Shown here in pieces: positions 32,700 through 46,251 of a stretch of DNA of 64,000 nucleotides. Positions within the stretch are counted from its first letter, which is position 1. Each line of letters begins with the position of its first letter. The notes under the pieces were generated by a model. That model made no database searches. It was not told the DNA's origin and worked only from the letters and a program-made list of their open reading frames with translations. Source of the stretch: Psoroptes ovis (taxonomy: Eukaryota; Arthropoda; Arachnida; Sarcoptiformes; Psoroptidae). The stretch spans positions 5,001 to 69,000 of the forward strand of contig PQWQ01000033.1 in the NCBI GenBank assembly GCA_002943765.1, written 5' to 3'. The translations under genes were made by a program, and so were the position numbers.

Positions 32700-35568
32700 C
32701 TATCGTATATATTTCATATGGGTTGGTGTGTCCCAACGTTTACGTGTAAAATAAATAATGGTGAATATGTACATCACTACTAAAAATGCAAATAAAATGG
32801 CCATCGCATATATGGATGTACGCGATGTACATTGTGATGACAATGATTGATGATCTAAATTCAATGTTATCGTATCCGTTTTGTAAGCCGTATTATCTGT
32901 GATCGATAATCAATTAATTAATCAATAACAAATCAAAAAATACTCATTCTAATCACTTACTCATTGGGCCCAGATTTTCGTTGACATCCAACACAAGAAT
33001 TTCTTTACTCAAAGTCATTTCATCGTCAGTTTCTTGGCTAGCCACCGAACGTCTTCTTCGGCCCCAAGATTCAACGTTATCTCGGCCAACTCCACAAATG
33101 ACTGGTTCACATTTGCCAATACAGTATTTGACATTACACTGGAAAATGACACCATAAGATTCGGTGAAACGAAATGCTTCATATGTGCTTTCTAATGCAT
33201 TGCCCACTTGATAAAAACTTGGAAAAATGGTATGATCAACGGGACAACTATTCGAATGACAAATCAATTAGTCAAGTCAGGCTTTAACTGTTGCATATTT
33301 AAAATACTAACCCGTGTTCATCAATGATTTCGAATGTACTCCGTGAATCTTTAGCCATTGCAACACAACTTCTAGCGAAAATCCCATAAGGTGTGCTCTC
33401 GGGGATTTCGATACGAAACGATAGTCGATCACCAATACGTACAGTGGTCGCTTCACGGCCATCAGTACCAAAAATGGTTATCTTTGGCAAAGGAGCTTCA
33501 GGTGCTGATGTGATTTGCAGTGTATCAGGGTCTCTGCAATTTTTCAAAAGGGTTTATTATTTCCAATCGAAATTTAACAAAATAAAAATTGAAGACTTAC
33601 CTAACGGGCATCATTCCGAATGTTACATTTCTGGATGTGGTTTCATATGTACAACGAACATGATACACTTTATCTGCTTTGGTTAGCACAACATTATGAT
33701 GTTGAAGCACGACCGTATTTGTATACATTCCACCCAATGATTGTGTATTGCAATCTTGGCCACCTAAAGAAATGTCCAGCGTGAATTGTTGACTATTTCG
33801 TACATTCAAATTGCAAGTTTCACTACGGCCTAAAGCATAAATACGTCCATGAAATGGACGACTTGTTTGAACGTTGACAACAATTTTGGTGTCTGTACAC
33901 TTTAGGGCAACATCATAGCAAACACCGTATGAATCGCAAGATGGTTCCATTCCTTCTTGAACAATCGGTACACTTGAAATGGTGGAAATGGTCGGCGGTA
34001 AAGTTGGCACGGTCGATATGAGCGGTAATTTACTACTGGTCGTACTGCCAATGGTGTTGCTACTGCTACTGCTGCTGCTAATCGATGGCGCTGATGATAT
34101 CATCGATGAAGTGGTCGTCATCGATTGTTGCTGTTGAAGATTTTTGTTTGTGTCATCTAATAAAATGATAAATTCAAAATTTGTATGAAGACACTCAAAT
34201 GATTTAACATACTTGCACATCCAGCTTCAAAATAAGTGGCACTTGAATCACCACTGTCCAACAAAGGTATTGGTGATGGTGTTGCAAAAGTATCTAAGCC
34301 ATCTGGAAATGTTTTATGATCTAAATGGTAAAGAGCACAATTTGGTTGACCAGGTTTGAAACTAGGCCGATATAGCACTGAACGGCAAATGAATTCATTT
34401 TCAATTGTACAGGCACGCAAGCATCCACCTTGTGATTTAACCTAGAAAAAAATGGTTTTGTTAAAAATTAATGCTATTTAAGACGAAAATATTTTAAAAC
34501 TCACTAATAATTCTTTGTCTGGATAATAATTTAGTTCAACATAATGTGCTACTCGATTGAATGCCATACCAACTTTTGCATAATCATAAACACGTTGATC
34601 AGGACAAACTTGATCAGCTGTCAATTCGATCAATTTGAATCAATTATTTTGATTTTTTATTTAATCTTTGACTTAACTTACATCTTAAACAAGAATTTTC
34701 AAAATAATCAATGCCTTGTACATCAGCCAGCTCTAAAGGATATCCGACTGGACTTCGCCGATCATATTCACTTAGATGACATTGTAATGTTAAATAATTA
34801 AATTCGACTGATCGGCAAACAAAACGAGCCTTAAATGAATGAATTCACAAAAATTGAATAAAGTAAATGATTCGATGAGAAAAACAAAAACAAAACTTAC
34901 CTCGTTCAAACAAGCTGATAAGCAAGCTTCTCGATTAGAAGTATAAATGATGGCATTGTCTAATCCACGCATCATTTTATTCGGGAATCTTTCGAATGAC
35001 CATAGCCGATTGCAGAGGTTGTCGGAACGTAATTGCATTTTGGTGAAGAAATACATATTCACAGCTTTCTGCAATGATGGAGTTGAATAGGAGCCACCTG
35101 ATTGTGCCAACGAATTACCACCAGTTGCGGAAGCAGATTTTCTGGACAAAGTTTCATTTTGTAGCAGACATGTTGTCTCTTGTATTGGTGTCAAAGGGTT
35201 GACAACAAAACTGAATGCAGCAGCAGTACAATCATCTTCATCTCGACACCAGCCAAGACATTCATAAAGTGATACATTACGTATTGTGTAATAAATTGTT
35301 CCCGGATAGTCACGGTTTGTCATCTTGTCAAATGTAATTCGAGCTACAATTCACAACATACAGACAGACAGACAAATAACAATCAACTCAACAATTTTGA
35401 ATTTGAATTTAATATTTAATATTTACACTAACCATAACTGACTGCCAATACACTGAACAGCATGATGATTGACATGAATGACCATAAATTAAATGAATTG
35501 TTTCCTCCATTGTTATGCTGCTGCATCGGTCTTCCAATCAATAGTCTCAGTAAAATGATGATCTTCAT
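32700..35568 (-). CDS. PAN/ZP-domain apical matrix protein (nyobe/neo/trynity type)
   Basis: Type I membrane protein of the apical extracellular matrix. Nine exons (35568-35433, 35343-34901, 34829-34682, 34617-34505, 34441-34213, 34156-33601, 33533-33312, 33247-32961, 32896-32700) join in phase to give 776 residues. A signal segment precedes three PAN/apple-like modules, e.g. ARFVCRSVEFNYLTLQCHLS and CLRACTIENEFICRSVLY. A Ser/Thr linker (SSSSSSS) follows, then a ZP domain (CYDVALKCTDTKIVVNV; CNVKYCIGKCEPVICG). A furin-like site GRRRRS sits just before the C-terminal hydrophobic helix AMAILFAFLVVMYIFTIIYF and a short basic tail. This order matches insect ZP proteins that shape cuticle and denticles. 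The specific paralogue is not resolved. Confidence 0.9.
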
Positions 35569-35621
35569 TTCGTATCTAAACCAATTAAAATGATTATATT
35601 ATTGGCATTATTATTAATATA

Positions 35622-35703
35622 TTAGATTGTCCGAAAAGTTCTTGCCAATTTTCCAATTATTTTTAAAACGATATAATCGGCGAAAACTTTCTGGACAACC
35701 TAA
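35622..35703. mobile_element. Mariner-like hairpin MITE, copy 1
   Basis: 82 bp with inverted ends TTAGATTGTCCGAAAAGTT and its near-complement at the right end (..GGACAACCTAA). It is flanked by TA on both sides (35620-35621 and 35704-35705), the target duplication of Tc1/mariner elements. The loop holds ACGATATAATCGG. Confidence 0.88.
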
Positions 35704-36313
35704 TATATTTCATTTTGATAATCATAATCTATATCAATTCATATCAATTGATAGCTTGTCACATGAACTTGGTCATACATAGGCCATACATGTCTATAAA
35801 ATGATCAATTTGATCATATTAATCTCTATAAGCAAACAAACAGAGGGCAACAACATTTGATTGATTGGTAGGAAATAAATAATTTTATTTTGAAAAACAA
35901 AGCTACGAAATTGATACTTTGATTCATTTTATTCGGATGTTGTTTGTTTGGGTCGTATGTCAGGTAAACAAAACATTATTAATTCGAATTTCCAATTTTT
36001 AATGATCGAAATCGATCAAAGATTTTAGTTTTAAATAAATGAAAAAATAAATTAAATTCTTCTATAAATTGGTGACATGGACAAAAATGCCCAAAGTTTG
36101 TCACGCTTGAATAGAGCCATTGGCTTTTGTTTCAAAATAAAAACGGTCAAAAAATATACCAAAAAATTCAATCAATCAATCAAACAACCATTTAGCCGAT
36201 TGTCTATATGACTGACTATTGACCGATTGATTGTATTTATTTATTTATTTTTTTTAATTATTTAATCACGATCTCGATCTCGAAAAATTGATAGACGAAA
36301 CTATACGATATAT

Positions 36314-36393
36314 TTAGATTGTCCGATAAGTTCTTGCAAATTTTCTCATGATTCCCTACGATATAATCGGCAAAAACTTTTAGGACAACCTAA
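36314..36393. mobile_element. Mariner-like hairpin MITE, copy 2
   Basis: Ends TTAGATTGTCCGATAAGTTC and ..AAAACTTTTAGGACAACCTAA, about 80 bp; TA follows on the right. The arms disagree at the GATAAG position, unlike other copies of that subtype. Confidence 0.86.
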
Positions 36394-37149
36394 TAGATTT
36401 GTTTACATTTGATTATAATTTAATCTTTTCATTTTGTTCAAACTGGTAGCAGCCACAATAAACAAACAAAAAGTGATTATCTAAATAAATCATTAATGGC
36501 TTTACCTTTAGGCTATTTTCGGGATTATTTGGCTAAGTGAAATTGGTGAAATTTTTTTGAATGAATGAATTATTCACAATTTATTGATGATTCTCGATTG
36601 TTTTGTGGATGTTTTGGACAAACAAACAGACAAAGTTGATGAATGAATTAATTAATTTTTCAAAACAATTGAATCAAATGAATAACGATGCAAAACGATG
36701 GTCAAGGTCAAGGTCAGTGAATGAATTGTACGAAAAATCACAGTGACATAACAATAATAAACATATTGAATGATAACAAAGACATTTTAGATGTGGAATA
36801 TTCAAACACATTCAAACACGACAAATGGTGATTCTTCAACGAAATGATTGGTACTGATTTGAAGGAAGACACTTTCGCTCTGGTTTTTATAGTGGAGACA
36901 AAAAAATCGAAGCCAAAAACCAATAAAACGGTTGATCTTGGTTGGTTACAAAGAGAATGGTAGCGGAGGTAATGGTGGCAGAACCGTTGTTCTGATAATG
37001 CATCCAACTGTTTCAAATTGTGGCCGATCAACTTTTCAATGTTTTCATATAATCCTTAGGACAGGTATATACCAAGCTAAGGTATGGAAAAGGTATCTCT
37101 TCCTTTAAATGAAGCATCTATTCTTCTATTGTTTCGGTTGATTTTTCTC

Positions 37150-37283
37150 TCCAGTCAGTCAGTCAGTCAGTCACTGAGTCAGATGCAGAGTTCTCTCATC
37201 ATTTAAATAATCAAAAACATTGGAAATATCATTGTTTTCTTCCCATAACAGAGGGGTTACTGTGTGACCGACCGACCGACCAA
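37150..37283. repeat. Short tetranucleotide repeats
   Basis: A (CAGT)n tract near 37154-37176 and a (GACC)n tract near 37264-37283, within the gene desert. Confidence 0.8.
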
Positions 37284-38870
37284 CCACTCTTTTCCGTACG
37301 ACCATTGTTTTTTTCTATACGAATCGCCAAAAAAAAAATCTTTGGTCGAAATTCGGTTTTTGGGTGTCATAACAAATAAAAAACAAGCAAAGCGGATTTT
37401 CTATGATGCACCGGTTTGCCATCATCTAAGTCTATTGTTCAAATCATCTGGAGCAGCAGCAGTCATCATTCTTCAGTCATATTTGGCTTCATATAACTTA
37501 GCATAAACACTTCTCAAAGCACAATTTTATGAACAACACAATCACATACCAAAACACAGCCAAATAACGAACGAAGGAAACAAACAATGGCCAAAGAAGC
37601 ACATAACAAAAGGGTGAAATGCATAAATATTTTGGCTGCGGCTGATTGATTGTTTATGTTGAACTAAAGAGGTAAAAAACCAAACCAAAAATAAGTAAAA
37701 ACTGGCCAACCAAGATTAAGATAATGATAATAATAATAAATAAGTGACCAGAATGACCATCCATTCATTCATTATGCATAACATTTCTTCATTATATCAT
37801 TTCTTATTTCATGATCAAACAGTGCGTGTGGCCTAAATCCGAATTTGAACAAAATAATGAAAAATTATTATTCCTTTCTTGTTAAAAAACATTGAATATC
37901 CATTATCCACTCACATATAACTGTCATTTGTTAAATGTCATCATCACACACATCCGGTGAATAATGTTGTTGACAAAGTTGTAAAAAAAGAAGTCCATTT
38001 ACTGACTGACAAACAAGTCCAATTGTTTTGACCATTGGTCATTGGAGACTGGCACAATTAATTCAAAGAAGAGATAATCGTTGATTATCCGACGAAAAAA
38101 AACACTAGCTTTGCCTTGAATTGATGAAAATTAGCCTTGTTTCGGTTGGCCACTTGTTTTGATATCACGGATGACACTGATGATCAACAATGCTTTAATG
38201 CGTCAATTGTAATGACAACAACACTGCATCACTGTAATAATCACAAATTCTGGCATTTTAATTAAAACAATAATTATTCATCCAAAATTTTAGGTCACTT
38301 TATACACACAAATTTGCATGTTTTCATTTTCAAGCTCTTTGATTACACATTTATAGCTATGGCCATAATTAATATTGGCAAACAAACAATAGACACTCAA
38401 ACACTAATCAATTTCGATCAATCAATGATCGGGGCTTAATTTTTGGTCCGAAAATCGATTTGTCATTTTTCAAGTCAAACAACAATAACAACAAAAATTG
38501 ATCACTTTATCACTAAAAAATGCACTGGTCAAAATCTAATCAATTTACCTTATTCAATTTCAATAAACAACCCAATTATTAATTTTGACCAATTGCTTTC
38601 AAATGTTTTGACCTGAGCGTGCTTTCACATATGTATGTGCATACTAAGTACTATCAAAACCAAATTCATTCATTCATTCATCAACACAAGGAGTGCCTTC
38701 ATTTTACCTGCATGCATCTAATACAATTATTTATTTGGTAAATCAATGAAACATCTTTGTAAATATGTAAAACTGTAAATGTGTGCTATTGACCCGCTTG
38801 TTACACATACATACATACACAAGGCGCCAATTTACTGCTTTTTTGTTGTTTGGAATCAATTTCATAAATA

Positions 38871-38951
38871 TTAGGTTGTCCAATAAGTTCTTGCCGATTA
38901 TATCGTTAGGAAATCATAAGAAAATCGGCAAGAACTTATCGGACAATCTAA
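38871..38951. mobile_element. Mariner-like hairpin MITE, copy 3
   Basis: 81 bp, TTAGGTTGTCCAATAAGTTC to ..GAACTTATCGGACAATCTAA, with TA on both sides. The arms pair over about 30 bases including AATCGGC/GCCGATT. Confidence 0.9.
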
Positions 38952-39293
38952 TATTTCATCTCATTGAAATGATCGCATTCTTCTGTGTTTGGTCATAATG
39001 ATGACCACCATTGCTGGCTGGTTGCTTTTCAATTAACACCATCTGAAATGACTGATAATGATTTATGATATTTTATGATAATTAGACTCCAACAAAAAAA
39101 ATGGTGCATTTCGGTTAAAAAATAGTGTTCAACTGATCAAAGACAATAGAATTGGCTTAAGCTCTGATTTATGTTGGCTTTGAGAAATCCACCTACGCTG
39201 TTGTGTGATGGATGGATGGATGATATGATATGTCAGATAATGATCGTTATCGGCCACTAATGATGATCATAATTATCTTCATAATCATCATCG

Positions 39294-39335
39294 CCACCAC
39301 CACCACCACCATCACAACCACCACCACCACCACCG
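39294..39335. repeat. CCA/CAC trinucleotide repeat
   Basis: Imperfect (CCA)n tract in the gene desert. Confidence 0.85.
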
Positions 39336-40586
39336 GGTGAACCCAAAATATTGAATAGTTTCAAGTTTCAAAGGTTTGCCATATTTTCGCTCACAAATTG
39401 GCATCATTTCATCATTAAAAAATGAAGAATTTATTTATCCACCATCACGACAAGGAAATGTTCTTTGAACATTCAAAAAATCGTGTGGACAACTTGCATG
39501 CAGGCATTTCATTTGAAAAGATCAAATACATTCGACAATCAATATGACATTAAAAATATTCCTTAATGATGATTCAAGCTTGATTTCGAATGATTATTGT
39601 TGTCATCATTCGAAACCAATTGTCATCATTAACCATTATTCAAAATGTGAATATATCAATGAAACTATCAAAAAATGATCATCATTGTCGTCAGAGTCTA
39701 TTCTCCTACAATTTTGAATCATTTCTTAAATCTCAAATTCATCAAAATGAATTTTTTGAATTCAAAATCAATTATCATTCAATTTTCAACCAAAGAACGA
39801 ACAAACAAATAAGCCGGTAAAATATTATTTAACTGGCTCATAACCTTGGTTCTGGTCTGATGACAGATTTTTTCATTCCATTTTTTTGATAGTTCTTATT
39901 CCACACACAAAATAACAAAAAAAACATTTAACACAGATTCATTTGGATGGCCATTGTAATCATATGTTGTGTACGATATTATTATTTCCGACCAACCAAT
40001 CAAAATCAAAATCAGGTCGACCACCAACCAACTAATCAACTACTAATCATCTTCGCAATCATTCGAGGTGACAAATTATTCATCAAAATTTTTTTGACAG
40101 ATTTCCATATCAAATCACACGAATCCATCTTATTATTCGAATCAATATTGAACCAAATTATTTTGATCATGAATCATTGAATCAGAGATAATGCTACAAC
40201 ATCTTCATGCAAAGAGACATAATTCATTTGATAATTTATTCAAATTTTATGGCGCCCAAATACCTGTTGAATGAACAGTCTTATTATTATCATAATGCTT
40301 TAAAGAAAAAAAAATCAAAATTCAAGGAAATAATCATATTTCACAAATAATGGTCATAATGACACAATGGATAATCTTCTTCTTCGTCTTTCGTTTCTTA
40401 TCTGGTTAAGAAATGGTCAAACACACAATCTTTGATACAATAATAATAATAATAAGTTCGATTATCAGAGCATCATTAAAAAATGTATTGAATTTATATG
40501 GAGGAATTGTAATTTGACATCGATGACCTAGAACAATCACAATCACAAAAAACTTATGAACGAAATTCTTCAAACAATACACATGT

Positions 40587-40616
40587 GATGATCATCATCA
40601 TCATCATCATCATCAT
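40587..40616. repeat. CAT trinucleotide repeat
   Basis: (CAT/ATC)n tract of about nine units in the gene desert. Confidence 0.85.
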
Positions 40617-41028
40617 AGACAAATCTAATTGCTATTTTGCTTATTGCTTATAAAATCAAAATCATTAAAACCGGTCATTTATTTCAACTAATCATATGAA
40701 TGTAATGTTCGTCATTCATTCATTCAATCAATTGGTCATTCGAAGAAAATTGGATTAATCCTCACCATTTTCTTCAAAAAACATCCCCAATTGATTGATA
40801 CATTATTATCATTTTGTTTGTATCAATCAAACAATATCAAATTACAACAAACGAAAAACTTTCAGATCAATCAGATCATTATGGTTCCGATATATTATGC
40901 TGCCCAATTATTACCATCGCCTTTGTTTGTATCAGGTTCTCATAACATGACATTTAAATTGTCGATTGGACAAAAGAAGATAAGAAATGGTTTGAAATGA
41001 TGATATAGATTCTATCAACTATGATCTA

Positions 41029-41109
41029 TTGGGTTGTCCCATAAGTTTTTGCCGTTTTTTAAATTCTTTTTTCATTTAAAAAACTGTAAGAACTTATGGG
41101 ACAACCTAG
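41029..41109. mobile_element. Mariner-like hairpin MITE, copy 4
   Basis: 81 bp, TTGGGTTGTCCCATAAGTTT to ..GAACTTATGGGACAACCTAG, flanked by TA. Both arms carry the private CCCATAAG/CTTATGGG change, so this copy is a paired variant. Confidence 0.88.
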
Positions 41110-41516
41110 TATTTGTGGAATGAATGATGAATATCTGTGTTAAACAATCACAATGATAAACTCATAGAAATTTTTTTTTGGTTTGATTATTCCCGAGAAT
41201 TGAGGCCATGATTTGGCAAATGGCATCATCATTATTGATTCATTAGTCGATTTGTTCATTTAATCATCATCACAAACATCATCAAACTATCATTAAAAAT
41301 CTTATGTAGACTGATTAACAAATTGGTCACAGAGCAACAATCGTTGCGAAACAATCAAACATATCATCATTCCCAATGATTTCCCGAGCACAATTCCCCA
41401 ACAAATCAAAATCGAAAAAAATGAATTCATCAGAGATCGTGATGCAAGATCGAACACAATCATTCATTCATCAATTTTATATGAATCAATGTGACAATCA
41501 AGTGCCCACACATATA

Positions 41517-41596
41517 TTAGGTTGTCCGAAAAGTTTTTGCCAATTTTCTAATGATTTTCTACGATATAACCGGCAAAAACTTTGTGGACAACCTAA
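41517..41596. mobile_element. Mariner-like hairpin MITE, copy 5
   Basis: 80 bp, TTAGGTTGTCCGAAAAGTTT to ..AACTTTGTGGACAACCTAA, flanked by TA on both sides. Confidence 0.9.
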
Positions 41597-42874
41597 TATA
41601 TTTTTACATTTTTGTCATTTGTTCATCATGTTTAATAATGGTGTGAATACCATCATTTGGATTCGAGCTAACTCATTCACAAATACTGATCATCATTATC
41701 ATCACGAGTTAATTAGAATTTAAATGTAGGATGAACAATTGATTGAACATCAATGATCATTGACAATGATGGCAGTGTTTGTCTCTCAGTGTTCATCATC
41801 CATTCAAATGTCATTACCATTATCATTTAGATTGTCACTTGTGAATAAAATCATTTGCTGCTGTTCATATGTCATTTTAATCATTCAGATTGTACTCCTT
41901 AGGCAAAGAAAATGATATTTCTTAGACCTTACTGCTTTCAATTCAATTGTCATCAACGATTCGTGTCCTATGGATTACGGAAATCCAGCGTTGAATCAAA
42001 AAATTCATAAAAATTAATTCTAATAAATTTGAACTTTAAAAAAGTGTTAAACATTCACATATTCAATGACCGTGGACAACAACAAAAAAATTATAATTCA
42101 TAGATAATCATATCATGTGAATCATGTCCAACCAAAAAAAGCCTTTTTAGCTGGTTCAACGGAGCTGTTCAACGAAGCAGATATTTTGTTCAGAAAATAT
42201 TCATAACTATGGTCCATAAATGGTCTAAAAAATTTAAATGACAGATAACATCAAAGGATTATTTGTTTGTTTAAACCAATTCATTTTATTCATTCAAATT
42301 TTTGATCACTCCACTGCTTCTTCTGCTGCTGATGGTGGTGCATTCAAACAAACACATTCCTTGTGTATTAAAGTGTCGAATAAATTAATCGACTGTCCAA
42401 AAATCTTAAAGACGATACATTTTTCAATGCAATTGAACCATTGAAAAGAATGCATTTTTTTCACTTCTCTTCTGGACTGGATATCTCTGGTTAGTTGGTC
42501 ATAATTTCAGTTTGTTTGACCACAAATTGATTGATACTGACACTTAAAAGTGTATTCAAATATGCTTAAGCTTAAATTTTGGGTGTAACTGAAATGAATT
42601 GGCCTTTGCGGGCCAAAATCGAATCGTTCAATATTTGTTTATTTATGTAAATCAATCAATCAATGATTGTCGATTTCATCCAAAGAACTTAATCCAAGGA
42701 TTGGTCAAAAAACATATTTTCTCGATTCGTCATTTGCCATAATTCCACATGATTTTGCTAATTGCATCTAATGTGTATTGTTTGTAGGTCTCGTTTCATA
42801 GCAGGCCAGTAGGGTTATGAATTGTTTTGAAATGCATAATGATCACAAGCCAAACCTTTCATAAATTAATCTTA

Positions 42875-42955
42875 GTAGGTTGTCCGAAAAATTTTTGCCG
42901 GTTATATCGTTGGAAAATCATTGAAAAATCGACAAAAACTTTTCGGACAATCTAA
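42875..42955. mobile_element. Mariner-like hairpin MITE, copy 6
   Basis: 81 bp, GTAGGTTGTCCGAAAAATTT to ..CTTTTCGGACAATCTAA. TA is on the left; the right flank has decayed to TC. Confidence 0.85.
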
Positions 42956-44444
42956 TCATATTGAAATATATTCACATTATTACCTAAATATTAAATTAAC
43001 ATTAACCGATATTGAGCAAATGGATACAAACCGCATTTACCGCACCTTTGCTTCATTCCGGCATTTTCAATGGTCAGAATTGTGCAGAAACAGTATGTCA
43101 GAGATAACAGCCCCTTGATCATAAGGTTAGCCGGTTAATTTTCTGTTCATTTTAATAATTTTGTCATCATCAAAAAATTACACTGCCACCACCAAAGCAT
43201 TTATTTGATTTGATTGGATTGTAATTGTCTTATGACGACTGCTGCTGCACACACACACCATCATCATCATCACAATGAATCGTAACTCCAAAATCCAACA
43301 TTCAACAAATAACACAACATTTATTTAAGAAAAGAAAAAAATAAGATTTTCTTCTGAGAAAATTTCTCATGAATTAAATTCATGAATTTAAAGGATATTT
43401 AAGTTTTAATTCGGAGTTTTAAAATTAATTTTCGTAATTTTTAAGTTGATTTTCGTAGTTTTGAATGTAATTTTGAGCCGTCAAATTACGAAATTTAATT
43501 TTAAAACTACGAATAGAAACTTTAAACCCTTTAAATTCCTTCAACTCATCATACATGCATTTGTATGTGCCAATTGTTGATGGATTCAAAATTGAAAACA
43601 GGACAAAATTTTCTTCAGGAAAAAAACAAATCAAAAATTCATCCAGCATAAACTAAACTGAATAAGCAAATCATCAACTTGGCGCTTAGACTTAGTGATC
43701 AAACTCTATGCACCAATGAATCTTCAAATATCACTTGAATATTTTCATATGAATTGATTTGATTTGATTTTTTTTTCGGAAAAAAATTGACGATGATTTA
43801 AAATAAATTCAAAGCAAAAATCAATCCAAAATCTATGTCAGCCATTGTCATACAGAACAGTGGTACCACAGTAATTGCACCAACCAATCAATCCACATCG
43901 ATCAATTTGTTGACAAGCAATTTGAAAATATTCGATTCAATCATTTGATCAATATGATCATGGAAATGATTATTCTTATGCAGATTCCTATTTTTGAGTT
44001 ATTCGAACACAATCAAAAAATTCTCTGAATCATAAATTGAATTACAATTGGAATAATAACAACAACAATTGTTATTTGAATCAAACATCAATCATTCCCT
44101 TTTTTGATTAAATTTGACTGATATGATCATCATTATGATTATTTTAATAATTTTTCATTCAAATACATCGAATTCGATCAATGTTTTTTTAATCAATAAA
44201 ACAACAATTGTTTACATAAGAGTCGTGTGTCGCATATGAAATCTGCAGGCATATGACTATGAAAATGATATGAAATAATAATTTGAATGTCAATGCCATG
44301 AATGATATGAAATGAATTAAAATAATGAACATGAACAAATTCGTGATGGTTTCTACCCTTAACTAATTGGTTAAAAAACAAATTTTTTTTCAAAAAATTT
44401 CCTTCCTTTTTCTACGATGATCATTAACCAACTGTATGATTCTA

Positions 44445-44525
44445 TTGGGTTGTCCGAAAAGTTTTTATCGATTTACTAATTGAAAAAAATCTGAAAATCG
44501 GCAAAAACTTTTCGGACAACCAAAA
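44445..44525. mobile_element. Mariner-like hairpin MITE, copy 7
   Basis: About 81 bp, TTGGGTTGTCCGAAAAGTTT to ..AAACTTTTCGGACAACCAA, flanked by TA. Confidence 0.87.
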
Positions 44526-44818
44526 TATTCATTTTCGAATCAAAGGGTCAACAATCAAACGTTCACACAAAATTCTATTTCTGAACAATTCATTTCTTGG
44601 AAATCTCATCGAAAAATAAATGAACAAAAAACATTGATACAATGTACAACATGATCATTTGATTATTTGGTTATTTAATGAATAAAGTCATTAAACATGG
44701 CTATTTCCACTACTGTCTCTATATTTTAACTATTTGCACTTTAATTCAATTTAAACTTGTGTGGATCACATGTGATCGATCATAAATCAGTCCTTTGATC
44801 AGCTGTTAAATCGATTCG

Positions 44819-45490
44819 ATGGCTTCAGACACCAGTGATGATTCGAATAATCAGCCGAAATCAATCATTAATTTATCATATTTCAATAAATTAGCAGAAA
44901 AATTCAAATTTGAATCAGTTGAAGAATTGCAGGTACCGATTGATCCAAATGAAACTGGATGGGATCGTCTACGAAATGCATGGCAATTATTTAATCGTGG
45001 TGAAACGAGCATCGAATTTCAAATCATCACCAATTCGATCAGTATGGGTGCATTGACAGGTTTCGTGTTTGGTGCAATAACACAAAATCGTCAAGTATTT
45101 CAAGCATTTATACATAAACATAATGCCAATGTTTTTCATGGTAAACATCAAGCTAATCGCCAATTGACTGATACAATGTTCCTCGAATTATTCTATCGCA
45201 GTACCAAACATGCAATTCGTTATGGGCTATTCGCTGGAACATTTGTCACCACGCTAACAGCCGCTGCTACTTATCGTAATGATCTTTATTATGGTGATTG
45301 TGCAATGGCAGGTGCTTTGACTGGAACCATTTGGAAAGCACATTTAGGGCTGCGAGGAATAATTGTCAATGGAATTTTGGGATGCTTTTTTGGTCTTTCA
45401 TTTGCAGCCATTATGAGGTTATGTATGAAACTGACCAATACATCCATACGTCAAATGCGTTACATTCAAATAGAAAATTTTGATTCATAA
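44819..45490 (+). CDS. TIMMDC1: TIMMDC1-like mitochondrial complex I assembly factor
   Basis: Tim17/22/23-family inner-membrane protein needed for assembly of respiratory complex I. Single exon, 223 residues. ETGWDRLRNAW (about 45-55) matches the family's conserved N-terminal motif. Hydrophobic Gly/Ala-rich helices follow: SMGALTGFVFGAI, IRYGLFAGTFVTTLTAAATY, AMAGALTGTIWKAHLGLRG and GILGCFFGLSFAAIM, the usual four spans. It lacks the longer charged C-terminal tail seen in vertebrates. The call rests on motif order. Confidence 0.85.
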   Translation: MASDTSDDSNNQPKSIINLSYFNKLAEKFKFESVEELQVPIDPNETGWDRLRNAWQLFNRGETSIEFQIITNSISMGALTGFVFGAITQNRQVFQAFIHKHNANVFHGKHQANRQLTDTMFLELFYRSTKHAIRYGLFAGTFVTTLTAAATYRNDLYYGDCAMAGALTGTIWKAHLGLRGIIVNGILGCFFGLSFAAIMRLCMKLTNTSIRQMRYIQIENFDS

Positions 45491-46251
45491 ATTTAATAAA
45501 TGATTAAATAAAAGAATTATGTAAATAAACACAAAGCAATCTCTTTGATTCCTTACACACACAAAAAAAATGGTCAATCATTGTTTAGCTTTGTCTGCCT
45601 TAACCAAACCATTAATCAATCAATCAATCAATGTGGCATATCAAATGACAAGAAATATGATCGAAAAAAATGGCTGAAAAACCATTTGCGTGATTGAATA
45701 TAACAAGCAATAGCAATTATATCATAATACCACCGACACACACACATATTATTATTAATACCAATCAAACCCTATTAATAATAATGGAAATATTAGGTTG
45801 TCCGAAAAGTTTTTGCCGATTACATCGTAGAAAATAATTGGAAAATCGGCAAGAACTTTTTGGACAACCTAATAGTTTGAATGTAAATCAACCAGAAATT
45901 CTCTCATACCTCATACACAATGGCTTTCGATTGTTCAATTTGTCCATTTTAATCGTCATCATCCACATACACACACATACGCATACACAGACACAATTAC
46001 ATGTAATGTGATTGATGTATTTCAATGTGAATCAACCATATTGTTCAAATGTCAAAATGGAGCACAAATTGTTGCTTAAGCAGTAATGAATGATCCAACC
46101 AACCAATCCATCGATAATTCATAAATTGATTGAATGACACCTAAGAAAAAAAATATTTGAAATTTATGTGATCAATCGGGGGAAATCATTCATTTTATTC
46201 AATCAATCAAATATCATAAAGATGAAATTATATTCAATCGACTCAATTGAT
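45491..46251. other. Convergent intergenic region with one MITE
   Basis: Lies between the TIMMDC1 and PSMB7 stops. Apart from the hairpin at 45793-45872 and a short ACACACAC-type tract, nothing is recognised. Confidence 0.5.
45793..45872. mobile_element. Mariner-like hairpin MITE, copy 8
   Basis: 80 bp, TTAGGTTGTCCGAAAAGTTT to ..GAACTTTTTGGACAACCTAA, flanked by TA on both sides. The loop orientation (GATTACATCGTAG) is opposite to copies 1, 2, 5 and 10. Confidence 0.9.

Larger units (their letters stand above)
35569..44818. other. 9.2-kb gene desert with MITE cluster and microsatellites
   Basis: No exon-like frame with splice signals or recognisable domain was found on either strand; the longest open frames are under 130 codons and low complexity. 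It holds seven ~80-bp mariner-like hairpins and several simple repeats. It could contain the distal promoter or non-coding first exon of the ZP gene, the TIMMDC1 promoter, or a non-coding RNA; none is demonstrable. Confidence 0.6.

Noticed and set aside
36738..43649. Many 65-125-codon frames in the gene desert
   Set aside because: Low complexity, rich in Ile/Asn/His from AT-rich and CAT-rich DNA, several overlap MITEs or microsatellites; none joins into a gene model.
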